Assembly (NCBI RefSeq): GCF_963855985.1
Contig: NC_087096.1
Span: 11,594,001 to 11,658,000, forward strand
Source of the DNA: Ostrinia nubilalis
Lineage: Eukaryota; Arthropoda; Insecta; Lepidoptera; Crambidae
Direction of reading: 5' to 3'
DNA: 64,000 nt
Shown in pieces: positions 22,839 through 34,118 of this stretch. The notes under the pieces are model-generated. The model saw only the letters and a list, made by a program, of their open reading frames with translations. It ran no database searches and was not told the DNA's origin. The translations under genes were made by a program, and so were the position numbers. How positions within the stretch are numbered: the first letter of the stretch is position 1; every line of letters starts with the position of its first letter.

Positions 22839-24325
22839 TCAGAGGTCGTCACAGAAATATTAGTATTTCTACTAATAATATCAAAATGTTTAATAAGTTT
22901 TGTGTTAATAACACAGTTAATATTATATGCTAACAAAGTAGCAAGTTTTAATTTCATGCTTTGGGGCAGGTGTAAAGAGCTGCCTGTCATTAAGAACTTA
23001 TTATTAATAAATTTATTAGTGTCGAAAAAGACAAACTTGTCGCTATGACGAACAGTCAAATTATATAATAAAGTATTCAGTAAGTGAATACTTTTGTTAT
23101 TATCTGAGGAGCCATTTTGACAGTATGGCAGGGCACAAATAAATATCTTTTCAACATTAAGGCTGGCCAGCGTGGAAAAATTATGCAAAATATTTTTCCT
23201 ACTAATATTCTGGCTGTTTCCAAACATTAAAATTAAAATAGATTTGCTATGTAATTGTTTACATTTTTTTATGTCATTTATTAATTGACTAAAGGATGCG
23301 TCAGGCATACAATTATTTGTAATTTTGCAATTTAATTTTTTATGCAATATAGGGCCATAACCAACTCCTAGCCTATCTGAGAATAACACTACATTGTTTG
23401 ACTTTTTTACATTTAAAAATTCAGTTTTTGCAGACATTGAAGGCCGCAAGCCGCCATCAGTTTGTTGCTGACTTACTGGCATTGGTATATTTGGCAGAGA
23501 TTTAAAATCCGTAGTAGGATTACCTAGATCTAAGAGATTGTTTGCTGCCAGGATATGTTCGTTAATTTGTTCCCTGGCTGAATTATATTTAGCTGTTATG
23601 GATGCAAGCGAGTCATGCAAGTTTGTGATTTCAGCCTGCAACCTTTCAACGTCCAAGTTATGAGTGGACCTACTCTCTTCTAATTTACTGTGGTAGATTT
23701 CTAAACTGTCCACTAAATCTAAATTCTTTTTCCTTAACAGAATATTTTTGTGAAACTGTTCTTGCTGTTTTATTATTTTTTTTGTTTTAGATATAAACCT
23801 ATTAATTTTAACATATTTTTTAAATTTATTTCTACTAGAAAAAGTTAATGGCTGACTAATGTTCTCAGATAATTTGGTGTCGCAAGATACATTTAGGTCT
23901 GGAAGCACTGCACGTCCACCAGGGCTTCCAATTAGCTCTTCGTATAGGTTCAGAGTGTGTGTGAACTCCTGCTGCTTTCTTTCCTCTTCGAAGTGCAGTA
24001 TGGTCTTATTGGCGTCCCTCAGTTCAGCTTCTAACTCATTGTTGCGCATCAAGGTCTGCTCAAAGATATTGCTGCACTGGTCGAAGGTACTGATTCTATG
24101 CAGTAGTTCATCACGGTGTTCGGTTACCTCCTGGAGACGGCCATGCAGTTCTGCCAATTCTTGTTTCAGTTCAGTATTTTTTTTTATTATATAGGTAATT
24201 TCCTCCTCACTCTCTTCTCTTTCCCTAATGAGTTGGTTACAGCTTTCCTGACTCTGTTTCAGTTCCTCGAGTGCCCGCCTAAGTTTCAGCTCAATGGCTT
24301 GTGCCGCTGCTCTGCGTGTGAGCAT
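22829..24325 (-). CDS. LINE ORF1: coiled-coil protein with degenerate SGNH-like domain
   Basis: This 498-residue protein starts at an ATG (MLTRRAAAQ). It presumably coats the LINE RNA. Residues about 8-120 and 180-262 are heptad-rich and charged, i.e. coiled coil. Residues about 310-470 resemble an SGNH-hydrolase fold as found in ORF1 of some CR1-group LINEs: VVLFSDRLGVGYG at the block I place, MFGNSQN at block III, and SSLHLPQSMKLKLA at the final His block. The expected GDS nucleophile reads FSDR, so esterase activity is doubtful although the His (452) is kept. No CCHC zinc knuckle or PHD finger is seen. The last codons contain the TTTAAAC slippery site just before the TGA stop. Confidence 0.85.
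   Translation of the reverse strand: MLTRRAAAQAIELKLRRALEELKQSQESCNQLIREREESEEEITYIIKKNTELKQELAELHGRLQEVTEHRDELLHRISTFDQCSNIFEQTLMRNNELEAELRDANKTILHFEEERKQQEFTHTLNLYEELIGSPGGRAVLPDLNVSCDTKLSENISQPLTFSSRNKFKKYVKINRFISKTKKIIKQQEQFHKNILLRKKNLDLVDSLEIYHSKLEESRSTHNLDVERLQAEITNLHDSLASITAKYNSAREQINEHILAANNLLDLGNPTTDFKSLPNIPMPVSQQQTDGGLRPSMSAKTEFLNVKKSNNVVLFSDRLGVGYGPILHKKLNCKITNNCMPDASFSQLINDIKKCKQLHSKSILILMFGNSQNISRKNILHNFSTLASLNVEKIFICALPYCQNGSSDNNKSIHLLNTLLYNLTVRHSDKFVFFDTNKFINNKFLMTGSSLHLPQSMKLKLATLLAYNINCVINTKLIKHFDIISRNTNISVTTSDLN
22832..22838 (-). promoter_or_regulatory. Canonical -1 frameshift heptamer T TTA AAC at the ORF1/ORF2 junction
   Basis: The minus strand reads GAT TTA AAC TGA in the ORF1 frame. 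Slippage of -1 gives TTT AAA CTG, which is exactly the ORF2 frame. The ORF2 frame is closed by a TGA (22839-22841) immediately upstream, so the two frames overlap by only about ten bases and the heptamer fills them. A candidate downstream stem pairs 22805-22812 (CAGGTCTT) with 22764-22771 (AAGGCCTG). It starts about 19 bases after the heptamer, longer than the usual spacer. Confidence 0.75.
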
Positions 24326-25227
24326 GTTGAATGTGGTTTTTGTCTGAAATTATCCAAAGGAAGTGTACAGTGGATATTTATGCAAAATAGGGGGTACGAG
24401 TTATAACAGTTATAATTTGAAATTTTAAGCTTTAGTTATAATTTTAACTCCACAAAATGCAACTATCATGAAAAGTTTTTTATAAATTATTATTAATCAA
24501 ATAGTAATATTGAAAACTATACTGTATTTTTTTTCTGCGGGTAATATTTTTAGCTTTCAACAAGGTTTAAAATTACATCTTACTATTAACAATTTACACA
24601 ATCAAACAAACAAAAGATGTGTGAGGTGTCAAAAAGTATATTGTTGAGTGTGCTGAGTAAGTTTGTCTGCGGCCAAGGTGTTGTTATCTTCAACTTTACT
24701 TCCACTTATTGTCAAGTAAAGAGAGGCACAACAGAGCCGAATCGTAATGAATTGTATAGAATCTCACTTTCATGAGGTTTGTGGAGTGTATTGTTGTACT
24801 GTTTGATTGCAATTTACTTCCCATAAAGAAAGTGACAAAGCAATGTTTAATGATTGAAAACCACAAAAATATAACCTCAAACAGATCGCAATATCAATTA
24901 TTTTGAAATACAAAATTAATATATAAAATATTTAGACCTAAAGTAAACAGTATTTTTGAAAACAGTACTCCCCTGGTTTAAACGGTGGCTCCGATTTAAT
25001 TTTGTACGTTGGTCGTAGCTGTCAATTTGGTCGCCGATTTTATCTCCTTATAACTATGTGTTTACACAAAGTCCAGTTTTGCAAACACTTGTACACGATA
25101 TTTACACATTTATTTCACTAATTAAGTGTATTTTGATACATTATTACGACTATTTTATAATTTATATTAAAATTAATCTAACAGCTGATCTAAGTACGTC
25201 TGACAGGCAGGGCTGCCAGACGAAAAA
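24326..25227 (-). other. LINE 5' leader / probable internal promoter region
   Basis: About 900 bases precede the ORF1 ATG. The extreme 5' end on the minus strand reads TTTTTCGTCTGGCAGCCCTG then CCTGTCAGACG, with a self-complementary TGGCAGCCCTGCC core. Internal pol II promoters are usual in this LINE group; no specific element could be identified. Confidence 0.5.
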
Positions 25228-25563
25228 CAAAATTACAGACCTTCTAGAGCAGATGCCGTGAAAACTATAAAAGATTTAAAAAAACTTGACTGTCTCACCT
25301 GTAGCAAATTGAATAAGCTTTTTTTGGTTCATAGTAGTCATGTCACTAGGACGCATAGTTTCCGAGGATTAAGAGAAAAACCGAAAAGTAGTACCTTTAA
25401 ACCCCCCTCTACCCGGCGGCTCAAGGGCTAAGGGCGGGGACTTTTGCTATGTTCACCTCCTAACTAGTCTAAATAAAGTCCCGAGGTCAGAAATTATGTT
25501 CCACGGATTTCTCTCTACACCGTCGTTAAAGCATTCATTGACTGGACTATGTGATTTTTCAGG

Positions 25564-28500
25564 TCAATATAAATTTGCGTTTGTAGCGTTTTTGGTCAGA
25601 AATGTTCAATTCCTTCCTAGATAGAAAACGTAAACTGGAAAGTCAGTGTGATGGTTCCCAATTTGGTTAAAAGCTTTAAAATAGAACACCAATATATTTC
25701 TCAAATAAAATAATAAAGCCAATCGCAATATCACGATCAAAACTCAAATTTCAATTCTGACCATGCACCCCAACTAAATTTAACGTTTCATTCCGCATAA
25801 TTTGATCTATTAATCAACGAAATAACGAAAACGTTATTCCTAATTACAGCTAATAGCTTTGAAACCCATTACAAATGTCATTTTCACAAAAGCCATTTCT
25901 CTAAACGTATTGAAATTGCAACTTCCATTTTGAAAACAGGTTTCATCAGTTTGAAAACAATGGCCGCAAATCTATAAAAGCGGGCAGGGAAGTAATAGGC
26001 TATTCCCGCGATAGAAGGCTCTGCTATGAGATTATTTTTCTGTCTATTGGAACGTGTGCTTCCTTTCAGTGGGTAAGAGGTGTGAAGATTTCTATTCTGT
26101 TTGAGATATTATACTGAACGTTATTGAGGCTTTGAGTACGTTTCTGTGATTGTTCTTTTTATTGGGGAATTGGGCATGTTAAGCAAGGACAATTTCAAAG
26201 CAGCAAAAAATTAGCAACACAAACTACGTTTTTTGATTTTTAAAGTACCTTAAACCACCCACGTTTAATTAATGTACCCAAAGTTTACTGAGAAATTTCT
26301 AGTAGGGTGGCACACCTATACACCCGTACATGATGTTGCGGAAAGAGACTACCAGATAGGATTAATGATGATAGGTATAATAGTGTGTATGAAAGTTGAA
26401 TAATAATATTGTATTGTAAACTAATTGTAGGTTTTCATGATTGATTTATTTTGAGTTCAGTAGATTCAGTACCTCCTAGCCAATGGGGTTATTATGTAAA
26501 GTCAGAAAAGACTTGTTTCTTACATATTTAAAAGATAATTCATCCACTAACACATCCCAAGTGAAAAACCAATCCACAAGTAGATCAGACTGTCACACAG
26601 TGAGTACTTCTTGGAGATAAATTCGCGTAATGTAATATGTCCCCGAGAAACGCTTCGAACGCGGAAACAGATCGCGGGGCAATGCCGATTCAATAACTCG
26701 GGGAAACCGATCAACTGGGGCTAATGCGGGATAATAGGGTGATACGTTAACGAATCGAGTGTATTTTATTGGATGAGAGTTTTGTCATTAAATATAATGA
26801 GTTAATAGTATTGGTAGGTACTTACTTACGCATTTTTATCAATATGAATAGATAAATCCTCTATTCTCTCAGTTAAGTTAATCGTAATCAGGTTTAAGTA
26901 GAATGGAATAATCATCCAGACAAAGGAATAACCCATATACACGAAACTCAGTAAGGGTCCCCGCGGATCAAACTATCGGCCGATAAAATATTTGTAGTAT
27001 GTAGAGAACATACTACATAATAACAGAGATCTGCGGTCAAAATACGTTGTAACATCATTTGAAATAATTTTCTAAAACTTATGTTTTAGACCTTTTCAAA
27101 GTGTTACAAATGATTTACAATCCTCCTTACCACAACAAAAAGCGACATTACTTGTCCACAGTGCGCACAATGGTGTTTTCCAGTCAAAGATATCAATCGA
27201 GTCCTACTTGCGCCTCAATGCCGTGAACATATTCGTCGGCAGTCGCCTCGGCACGTAAATATGTCACCGATTCACTGTTAGCAAACGTAGTCACGCTATT
27301 TACCCGACAAATCGATTGTCGTGGCGTTAAAGTTCTTATACTTGTTGGGTAAAGAACTATAAATATCGTTGAGGTATTTCGGTTTACTTATAGTTCTTTT
27401 AAAAGCTACGCTTAGGTTGTTAGAACAATTTGTAGTGATTAGGCCATAAAGTGCTCTTCTTACTGTCTGGGTAATTTTAGTAATTTTAACTAGAGACTCG
27501 TCTCAACTAGTTACTGTTCTTAGTGTTAAATTTAATTTGAATTTACAAAACCTATTTAATAAAAAACTTTTGCATAATATTTAGTGAAACCCCCAAAGAG
27601 CGAAATGCAATCCATTGCAGAGTTCAGCAAATTAAACACATACTTATACTTTTTTTATACTATCAAAGCTGTTGAATAGATTAGTAAAGTTATTTTAAGG
27701 TGGTTTATTTTAATATCTTTAATAGATACCTATTAATAAATCCTTACAAAGATTCCAATTAATCACTTCGCAGAAGCCATTTAAAATTCGAGTCGATACT
27801 TTTCCAGACATTTTCAATTTGGTGGAAACTTTATATAAATGTCAGGAGATAAAACAGTTCGAAGGATTTTCTCCACTTGAAAGACGAATTGGCTTAAACA
27901 CCTTCTGGGAGTTGTGCTTTTAGCTTAGAAGAAAACTTCTACACAAAATGTAAATGTGTAAAATATTGTTCGTTTCAGACAATCCCTGAAGTCTGAACAA
28001 AAGAGATTAAGTGCTACTTACTTGGCACTTTGCCAGTCAAATCATGCTTACCGATTGGAAAAAATATTATATTTTATTTCTTTACGCTTTTAGTAATATT
28101 AAACGAGATTTAAGACAGTCATGCTTCATGAGACATAAATAGGTTATTTCAATTATCTAAAATCCTACTTAATTGGCATCTAAATCAAAGACACTGATAA
28201 CTTTATAACATAATTTTTGGTTACTACATTCTAATATGCCTAAAGTCAAAGCCTTTAAGCTTTCCGCTACAGTAAATCAACATTTTCCACAATTAAGTAT
28301 ACCTTCAATAAAGACGATTTACGCACTTACATGCTTCGCAACACAGCAACTTTACCATTTACCAAACCAAACACCGTTGGGTTACAAATTAGCATTATGG
28401 CGGCACTTACGACAAAAAGGATTAGAGTTACGCCTTACGCACACTACAAACTTCGGCCGTCATCAGTTGAGCCTTACGGTATTTTGAGGGATACGTAAAT

Positions 28501-29454
28501 GGTCGGAAAAAGGTCTGCCTAGAAAACATTTACAATGTCAATATAGGTACTTACATATTATTTTCAAATTCCTTTAAAATATGCCAGAAAGCTGTCGGTC
28601 CCCGTATTGAATGTTATTTAAGTTTTTTAAAGTAATATGAAGTGTGCCCAACCAATGAATTATCAAAAAATATAATTGAGAGTTTGAAAGTATAAACCTT
28701 AATAATATGAAAGCTCCAAGCTTTGATCTGCAAATAAAGATCAAAACCGAAGCAATACGTTTGTATCCCAGCAAAACCTTTTGTAATTCTGGGATCAATC
28801 GCTGAATAGTAGTCAAATAGCTCTGCAGATTCATGCAGCCTTGCAATTGTGAGCTTGCCGATGCCAAAAGCATCTAGTTTGCGCACGCTTTAACGTAGTA
28901 AGCCAAGTTCCGATCAGCAGAATCATGGTAAATGGAACACAGCCTTTGGACTCGTTCTCACCGCAATCCAGTTTTGAATCCCGCAAAAGTTGACTCTCGT
29001 GTGAATACATCTTTCAAACAAAAGTGTGCTTGAAAATCGAATTCCAACAGGGGAACATAAACGGGATCCTGCTGAAAATGGGAGGTCTCCGTGGGAACAA
29101 GTTCTTACGGGCCATATTCACGATCCGATAAAAACATATCGGCACGGAGAAGTTTTAATTAAAAAGCGTTTAAACTGAAAAAAACGTTATTGGCGCCCTT
29201 CGATCGGCCTTCATTTTAAAAGCCATTTAAGCTGTTTGAGAGTAAAAGAAGCTGCTTTAACAGAATTTTCAATAAAAGTTCTTTTTACCTGTGGTATTAA
29301 GCCGAATTACTGTTTACATGTAGAATTAAAATTTTATGTTTTGCATCTAGTGTTTTTATGGTAGGTACTGCACTTCTTTTATCCTCTTACCGAAAATGCT
29401 TGCTGTTGAGGTTTTTTGATGCTAGTGTTTTATATTCAGGAGGTGTAAAATACA
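25564..29454. other. Non-coding stretch
   Basis: No recognised coding or repeat. CpG-richer patches at 26640-26750 and 27190-27320 are unexplained. A 9-bp perfect hairpin GTAGTATGT/ACATACTAC lies near 26996-27018. The 99- and 90-codon minus frames at 28574-28886 overlap each other and show no motif. Confidence 0.4.
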
Positions 29455-29580
29455 ATCGTTCGTTCGTTCGCTTCAGCCGAAAGACGTCCACTGCTGGACA
29501 AAGGCCTCCCCCAAGGATTTCCACAAAGACCGGTCCTGCGCCACTCGCATCCAGGCGCCTCCCGCGACATACAATATTAT
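29455..29580 (-). mobile_element. RTE-type LINE stub with (CGAA)n tail
   Basis: The reverse complement encodes GGAWMRVAQDRSLWKSLGEA then FVQQWTSFG-stop, followed by GCGAACGAACGAACG. It has an intact C-terminal ORF end but only about 110 bp is retained. The 89-codon plus frame over it is a shadow. Confidence 0.75.
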
Positions 29581-29637
29581 TTTATTATTTTTGTGTTAAA
29601 ATGCATTCCTTAATGGAACCTCCATAGTCGATAATAA

Positions 29638-29790
29638 GTAAATCAAATCAAATCAAATCAAATCAATTTATTTGTAAAAATAAAATTATACACATGCTCA
29701 ATTGTCATAATATCCTTTTCATAATTATGTAATGTATCCTTATTTTTCATATTCAAACTGAGAATAGTTCATATTCATAGTCTTAAGATC
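29638..29790 (-). mobile_element. LINE 3' end with (GATTT)n tail
   Basis: A run of AAATC units (29640-29668) is followed by AATTTATTTGTAAAAATAAA on the plus strand. This is the pattern of a minus-oriented LINE 3' end. The LINE body beyond is unrecognisable. Confidence 0.5.
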
Positions 29791-29894
29791 CGCCTGCAGA
29801 AATATGAACTTCGTAAAGTTAATTCATCTCACTATTATTAGAGCACACGACTTCAAAGTGCATGCTAAATTACCTACACAACGACGACGTATTC

Positions 29895-30018
29895 TAAGGC
29901 TGGGTTGCACCATCTTACTTTAACTTTGACAAACGTCAAAAGTCTGTCAAACTCCATACAAAATACACTGGTTATCGTTATAGTTACGGTTAAAGTTAGG
30001 TGGTGCAACTCAGCCTAA
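29895..30018. mobile_element. MITE-A copy 5
   Basis: TAAGGCTGGGTTGCACCATC to GGTGGTGCAACTCAGCCTAA, 124 bp, close to consensus. It is flanked by direct TAA. Confidence 0.85.
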
Positions 30019-30837
30019 GATGATAACTGACTTCAATGTTACTGTTCATAATTATTGTCATCTTTTAGAAAATTCTGAATATTTAGTAGGTAAAATATTG
30101 GTTAGAGTTTAGAAAGTAAAGGCTTGAGCACGATATGTATCAAGTTGTCTAGTTAACATCATTTCTCTCGATCGATCACGATCTCGATCGAAGCGATAGG
30201 TAGCGTACCTATCGCTGCATAAAGTCATTTCCAACACATCTAATATGGTTTAAGTGTGGTGTAACTATGCAGTAGACAGATAATAATATTAATTATGAAG
30301 CTATCTGATATTTACTATCTCATTTAAACAACTTTATCACGTACCTAAGTGGACCCCGTTTTACCTCATTAGGGATGGAGTTTCGTAAAATCCGTTCTTA
30401 GGGGATGACTACACGATATGGAACCTACCTGCCAAATTTCAAGTTTGTAGGTGTAGTTTCTGAGATTTCGTGATGAGTGAGTCAGTCAATGACCTTTCGC
30501 TTATATTTAAATATATTTACTACTTTACAATACCTATCGTGAATAAGTCCAGGCGCACAAACACAGACGTTAGCAACGTATTTATCATGCGACGGAGCCG
30601 TCAAACTAACAACTCTATGGCATCTCACAGACAACGATAAATCAATGTAGTTTGCGCGATTGGCTTTATGTCATGTGTGGGCGGGTCATAATCGCATGCT
30701 TGGGTTAATGAGTGACATTTCGAAGAAGTTCTCAAGAGAAATAGGTACCTACTTGAACTTTTTAGGATGTATTTATAAAGGTACAAAGAATTAAGGTACG
30801 AAATACATCACAATATGTTTGTAACATTTAGAGACAT
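30019..30837. other. Non-coding stretch with a perfect small palindrome
   Basis: AGCGATAGGTA-GCG-TACCTATCGCT (about 30193-30217) is a perfect 11-bp hairpin, next to a CGATCGATCACGATCTCGAT run. Otherwise nothing seen. Confidence 0.45.
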
Positions 30838-30941
30838 TTAGGCTGAGTTGCACCACCTTGCTTTAACTTTGACGGAATAAAACAGCGATTGTTGTTACAC
30901 GAGTAGTTACGGTCAAAATTAGGTGGTGCAACTCAGCCTTA
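30838..30941. mobile_element. MITE-A copy 6
   Basis: TTAGGCTGAGTTGCACCACC to GGTGGTGCAACTCAGCCTTA, with a shortened interior. Flanked by TTA on both sides. Confidence 0.75.
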
Positions 30942-31568
30942 ACCTCTGCTCTAGGAGTAAATATAACTGTACATAATAACTATCAACAAATGAATACTTT
31001 TATAGTTAAATAAGTATGCCTTTATTTAATCTGAGAACTTACTACCTCAACCACAGGCGCGGCTCGCACCCATAATAAATTAAAGCTTGTGAGAATTGAA
31101 ATATTTACTTTTTGTACAATTCCGATTTTTCATTAAAACGCTATTCGAAGTCTAATAAAATGAATTCTAGAAACATTTTTATTTTACAATCGTAATCGGA
31201 TCACAGTCATTTGTTTCGAATTATATTAAATTCCATTCTTACCAGCGTTTCATTATTCATAGAGTCTGTTAAGCAGCGTACACACATTCCGTTAATGTTT
31301 TATGAAACCAATGAAAACGACAGTTAATTAAAATTTAACGAAGCGCTTTAATTTCGGCAACAGGTAGCTGAATGGTAGATTATTCATTGGAACGAGGCTT
31401 TGTTAAAAATACTTATTAAAACCAAGGTATAATTATACAATAGACCACTAATAGTATTGGTTGGGAGCGTGGCGAGGCATAATTTGTACCCTGAATATTT
31501 ATTTAATTTTATTTTCAGTCTCGAGCGTGCTGTAATCGTGTGAAAACGTCAAGTAACACATTACATAC
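30942..31568. other. Non-coding stretch
   Basis: No ORF or repeat recognised between MITE-A copies. Confidence 0.4.
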
Positions 31569-31691
31569 TAAGGCTGGGTTGCACCATCTTACTTTAACTT
31601 TGACAAATGTCAAAAGATTTTCAAACTCAATACGAAAACATCGGATAACGTTATAGTTACGGTTAAATTTAGGTGGTGCAACTGAACCATA
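31569..31691. mobile_element. MITE-A copy 7 (first of a tandem pair)
   Basis: TAAGGCTGGGTTGCACCATC to GGTGGTGCAACTGAACCATA. It abuts the next copy directly. Confidence 0.75.
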
Positions 31692-31782
31692 GGCTGGGTT
31701 GCACAATCTTTCTTTAACTTTGACAAACGTCAAAAATCTGTCAAACTCCATACAAATTACACCGATTAACAACTCAGCCTAA
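31690..31782. mobile_element. MITE-A copy 8 (second of a tandem pair, right part deleted)
   Basis: TAGGCTGGGTTGCACAATC starts at the end of copy 7. The right end is cut down to ACCGATTAACAACTCAGCCT and lacks the GGTGGTGC block. The 85-codon minus frame here reads through the pair and is an artefact. Confidence 0.7.
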
Positions 31783-33220
31783 GTTTTCAATTAAGTACTT
31801 ATGTAATGTGATGCTATTTTACTACGCGAAAATTTACGGCTTTCTTTTCTACTACCATTTGAAGATTCTTGTCTTGTCTGGCAAGTAGAAATGGCATACT
31901 ATAGGTATAGGTACTTTTAAAGAAGTCCAAAGGCACCAAAGAGCGGTAAGTGAGGTGCATCCTGAATAAAAAATCAACTCATGCCAGGTTTCTTTTGAAC
32001 AAGTCCGTGCCCTACACCTGGAGGGGAGTGGAGCTAATACTTAATTCAGTATTGTATTGTTTTCTAGATACTTTGCCGTACCTGACACGGCTTGATCACT
32101 TGCGATTTGTTTTGTAAATGTTTTGATGTGGGCCTTTTGATAGGTATGTCTAGAAAATACTTACAGTGGGCATTTATTTTAAGTGTCAATAAATTAATAT
32201 TTTTCATTACATATTTTTTCATTTTTCATAGACACATTAAGAGCTTAGAATTAAAGCATAGGTAGGTAAACGTAATAAAACTAAAAAACTGAATTGAAGA
32301 ATGTATCTAAGTAGCTGTGCTTTCATGTACCTATTATGCTAAGAGTAGCATAATAGGTACATGAAATATTCTTCAAAAACTTAGATTTATTTTCTACACA
32401 TTAGTAAAAAAATGATTTAACTTCTTCTCCAGTCGGGATAAAATCTTATTGATGATTTTAGACGACAAATATCGATAAATAGTGCGATAAAAGCTTATCG
32501 CGGCGCACATCCTAGGCCTACTGATTTTAAGTTAAGCTAATAGATACAAACAATATTTTTATTTTATTTTAAAAAACAAACAGCTTACAAATACTTAAAT
32601 TGCATAGATACAGTGTAGTTGGTTGTAGCCTTTAGTTTTCACCTCTATATACCTAATAATCCACCTAGTAGTTAGTCTAAGTAACAAACATTGATGGATT
32701 TCAGGTCTGGATAGTACCTAAGAGCCCATTTGTCAAGAAAGAACTAAAACCTATTTCTTTTCAATGTTCACTTTGTAATTCTGTTTACGTCTGACGACAC
32801 AATGACGTTGCTACGTAATTATGAAACTCGTTAAGTTTTATGTCTTTACTCACTTGTATTTGTGTAGTTTAATAACACTTTGTTCGTAAGTGGGCACATA
32901 AAGCAACAATTGTAACAAGTTTCTAGTTTTCTTTATTAACAATTCTTGTGTCTTATCTTAATTAACCGACTTCAACAAAAGGAGGAGGTTCTATTCGGTT
33001 GTTTTTATTTATGTTTAAAATGCGTAAACTGCAACTTAAGAACAGAATATGAAGCTTTTATAAGACGGAGTATATTAAGATTATTTATTAAGTCAATTTA
33101 TATTTCTTCTTCCTGGTTATTAAGAAAGCCTAACAAACCCATTTATTAGCGTTTGATGATGAATACGTATTAGCATCTCTTATCAATATTCAATAAGGAA
33201 ACGCCTCCAGGTACATCACA
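31783..33220. other. Non-coding stretch containing one strong hairpin
   Basis: Apart from the hairpin at 32321-32366, no motif or recognised repeat was seen. Confidence 0.4.
32321..32366. repeat. Perfect 20-bp hairpin
   Basis: TTTCATGTACCTATTATGCT, then a 6-base loop AAGAGT, then its exact reverse complement. Flanks GAAGAAT and ATTCTTC add a second partial pairing. Shorter than a typical insect pre-miRNA and perfectly paired. More likely an inverted-repeat insertion than a miRNA, but not excluded. Confidence 0.6.
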
Positions 33221-34118
33221 CAAAATCCACAGGCCAAAATGAAATTCCAGCGACGGACTATACACTCCGAGGCCGATGGGTGCTTGAGTAGGCTGCCCAT
33301 GATGGGGGAACAAGAAAGTCAATAGGGAAAATCGTTGAGAATTTGAGGAGATAACGATAGCTGTTATTTATTACGTTGTTTGCTTGTTTTCGTTTTTTAC
33401 TGGGATCTGGCCTTGACTCAGATATAATTATGTTTCTAGTTCGTATAGACATCACGTATCCATCCTTCAGGAATTAGGAAAACTATAATATGTGTATACT
33501 CAGATTACTAATACGAGTACAATGTACATACTTACAAAATCCACAAGCTAAAATGAAATTCCTGCGACGGACTATCCACTAGCACCGAAGCCGATGGGTG
33601 CTTGAGTAGGTTCCCCATGGAACACAAAAGTCAATAGGGAAAATCGTTGAGAACTTGAGGAGATAACGATAGCTTGTTATTTATTACGTTGTTTGCTTGT
33701 TTTCGTTTTTTACTGGGATCTGGCCTTGACTCAGATATATGTTTCTAGTTCTTGTGTAGAGGCATCACGCATCCATCCTTCAGGAATTAGGAAAACTATA
33801 ATATGTGTTTACCTACTAACTGAGTATAATCTGAGTATTACTCAGATTATTACATACATACCTACAAAATCCACAAGCTAAAATGAAATTCCTGCGACGG
33901 ACTATCCACTAGCATCGAGGCCGATGGGTGCTTGGGTTGCCCATGGAACACAAAAGTCAACAGGGAAAATCGTTGAGAAGTTGAGGAGATAACGATAACG
34001 TGTTTATTTATTACCTTGTTTGCTTGTTTTCGTTTTTTACTGGGTTCTGGCCTTGACTCAGATATATGTTTCTAGTTTTTGTGTAGAAACATCACGTATC
34101 AGTCCTTCAGGATTTAGT
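33221..34118 (+). repeat. Tandem repeat, ~320-bp unit, almost three copies
   Basis: Units start at CAAAATCCAC at 33221, 33535 and 33865 (spacing 314 and 330). Each carries AAAATGAAATTCC, GACGGACTATNCACT, GGCCGATGGGTGCTTG, AAAATCGTTGAGAA, GTTGTTTGCTTGTTTTCG and CTGGCCTTGACTCAGATATA. The last unit ends near CCTTCAGGATTTAG. Units differ by small indels. No coding frame is shared among the units. Confidence 0.85.

Larger units (their letters stand above)
19743..25227 (-). mobile_element. Full-length CR1/Jockey-group LINE, apparently intact
   Basis: A 5,485-bp non-LTR retrotransposon is flanked by the 7-bp duplication CAAAATT (19736-19742 and 25228-25234). On the minus strand it has a ~900-bp 5' leader, ORF1, ORF2, a ~220-bp 3' UTR and a tail of repeated ATGAATTTT units at the left edge. 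Both ORFs are unbroken with catalytic motifs present, and the target duplication is perfect, so the insertion looks recent. The clade call rests on the ORF1 coiled coil plus SGNH-like domain and on AP-endonuclease/RT motifs. CR1, Daphne or Jockey would need a phylogeny to separate. Confidence 0.85.
18661..25563. mobile_element. Large palindromic fold-back element, split by a LINE
   Basis: About 18661-18985 is matched in reverse complement by 25235-25563. Shared strings include AGTCCAGTCAAT, AAATCCGTGGAACA, CTTTATTTAGACTAGTTAGG, CCTAGTGACATGACTACTAT and AGAAGGTCTGTAATTTT. Inside that, 18985-19290 mirrors 19440-19742. Removing the LINE (19743-25227) joins the right arm into one continuous ~1.4-kb palindrome with ~630-bp arms. 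There is no coding capacity. Outer limits are approximate. The superfamily is unknown. Confidence 0.8.

Noticed and set aside
20062..24406. Plus-strand frames of 64-129 codons inside the LINE
   Set aside because: Antisense shadows of the intact ORF1 and ORF2.
33221..34118. CRISPR-like array
   Set aside because: Units of ~320 bp with no short repeat/spacer pattern, in a eukaryotic sequence.
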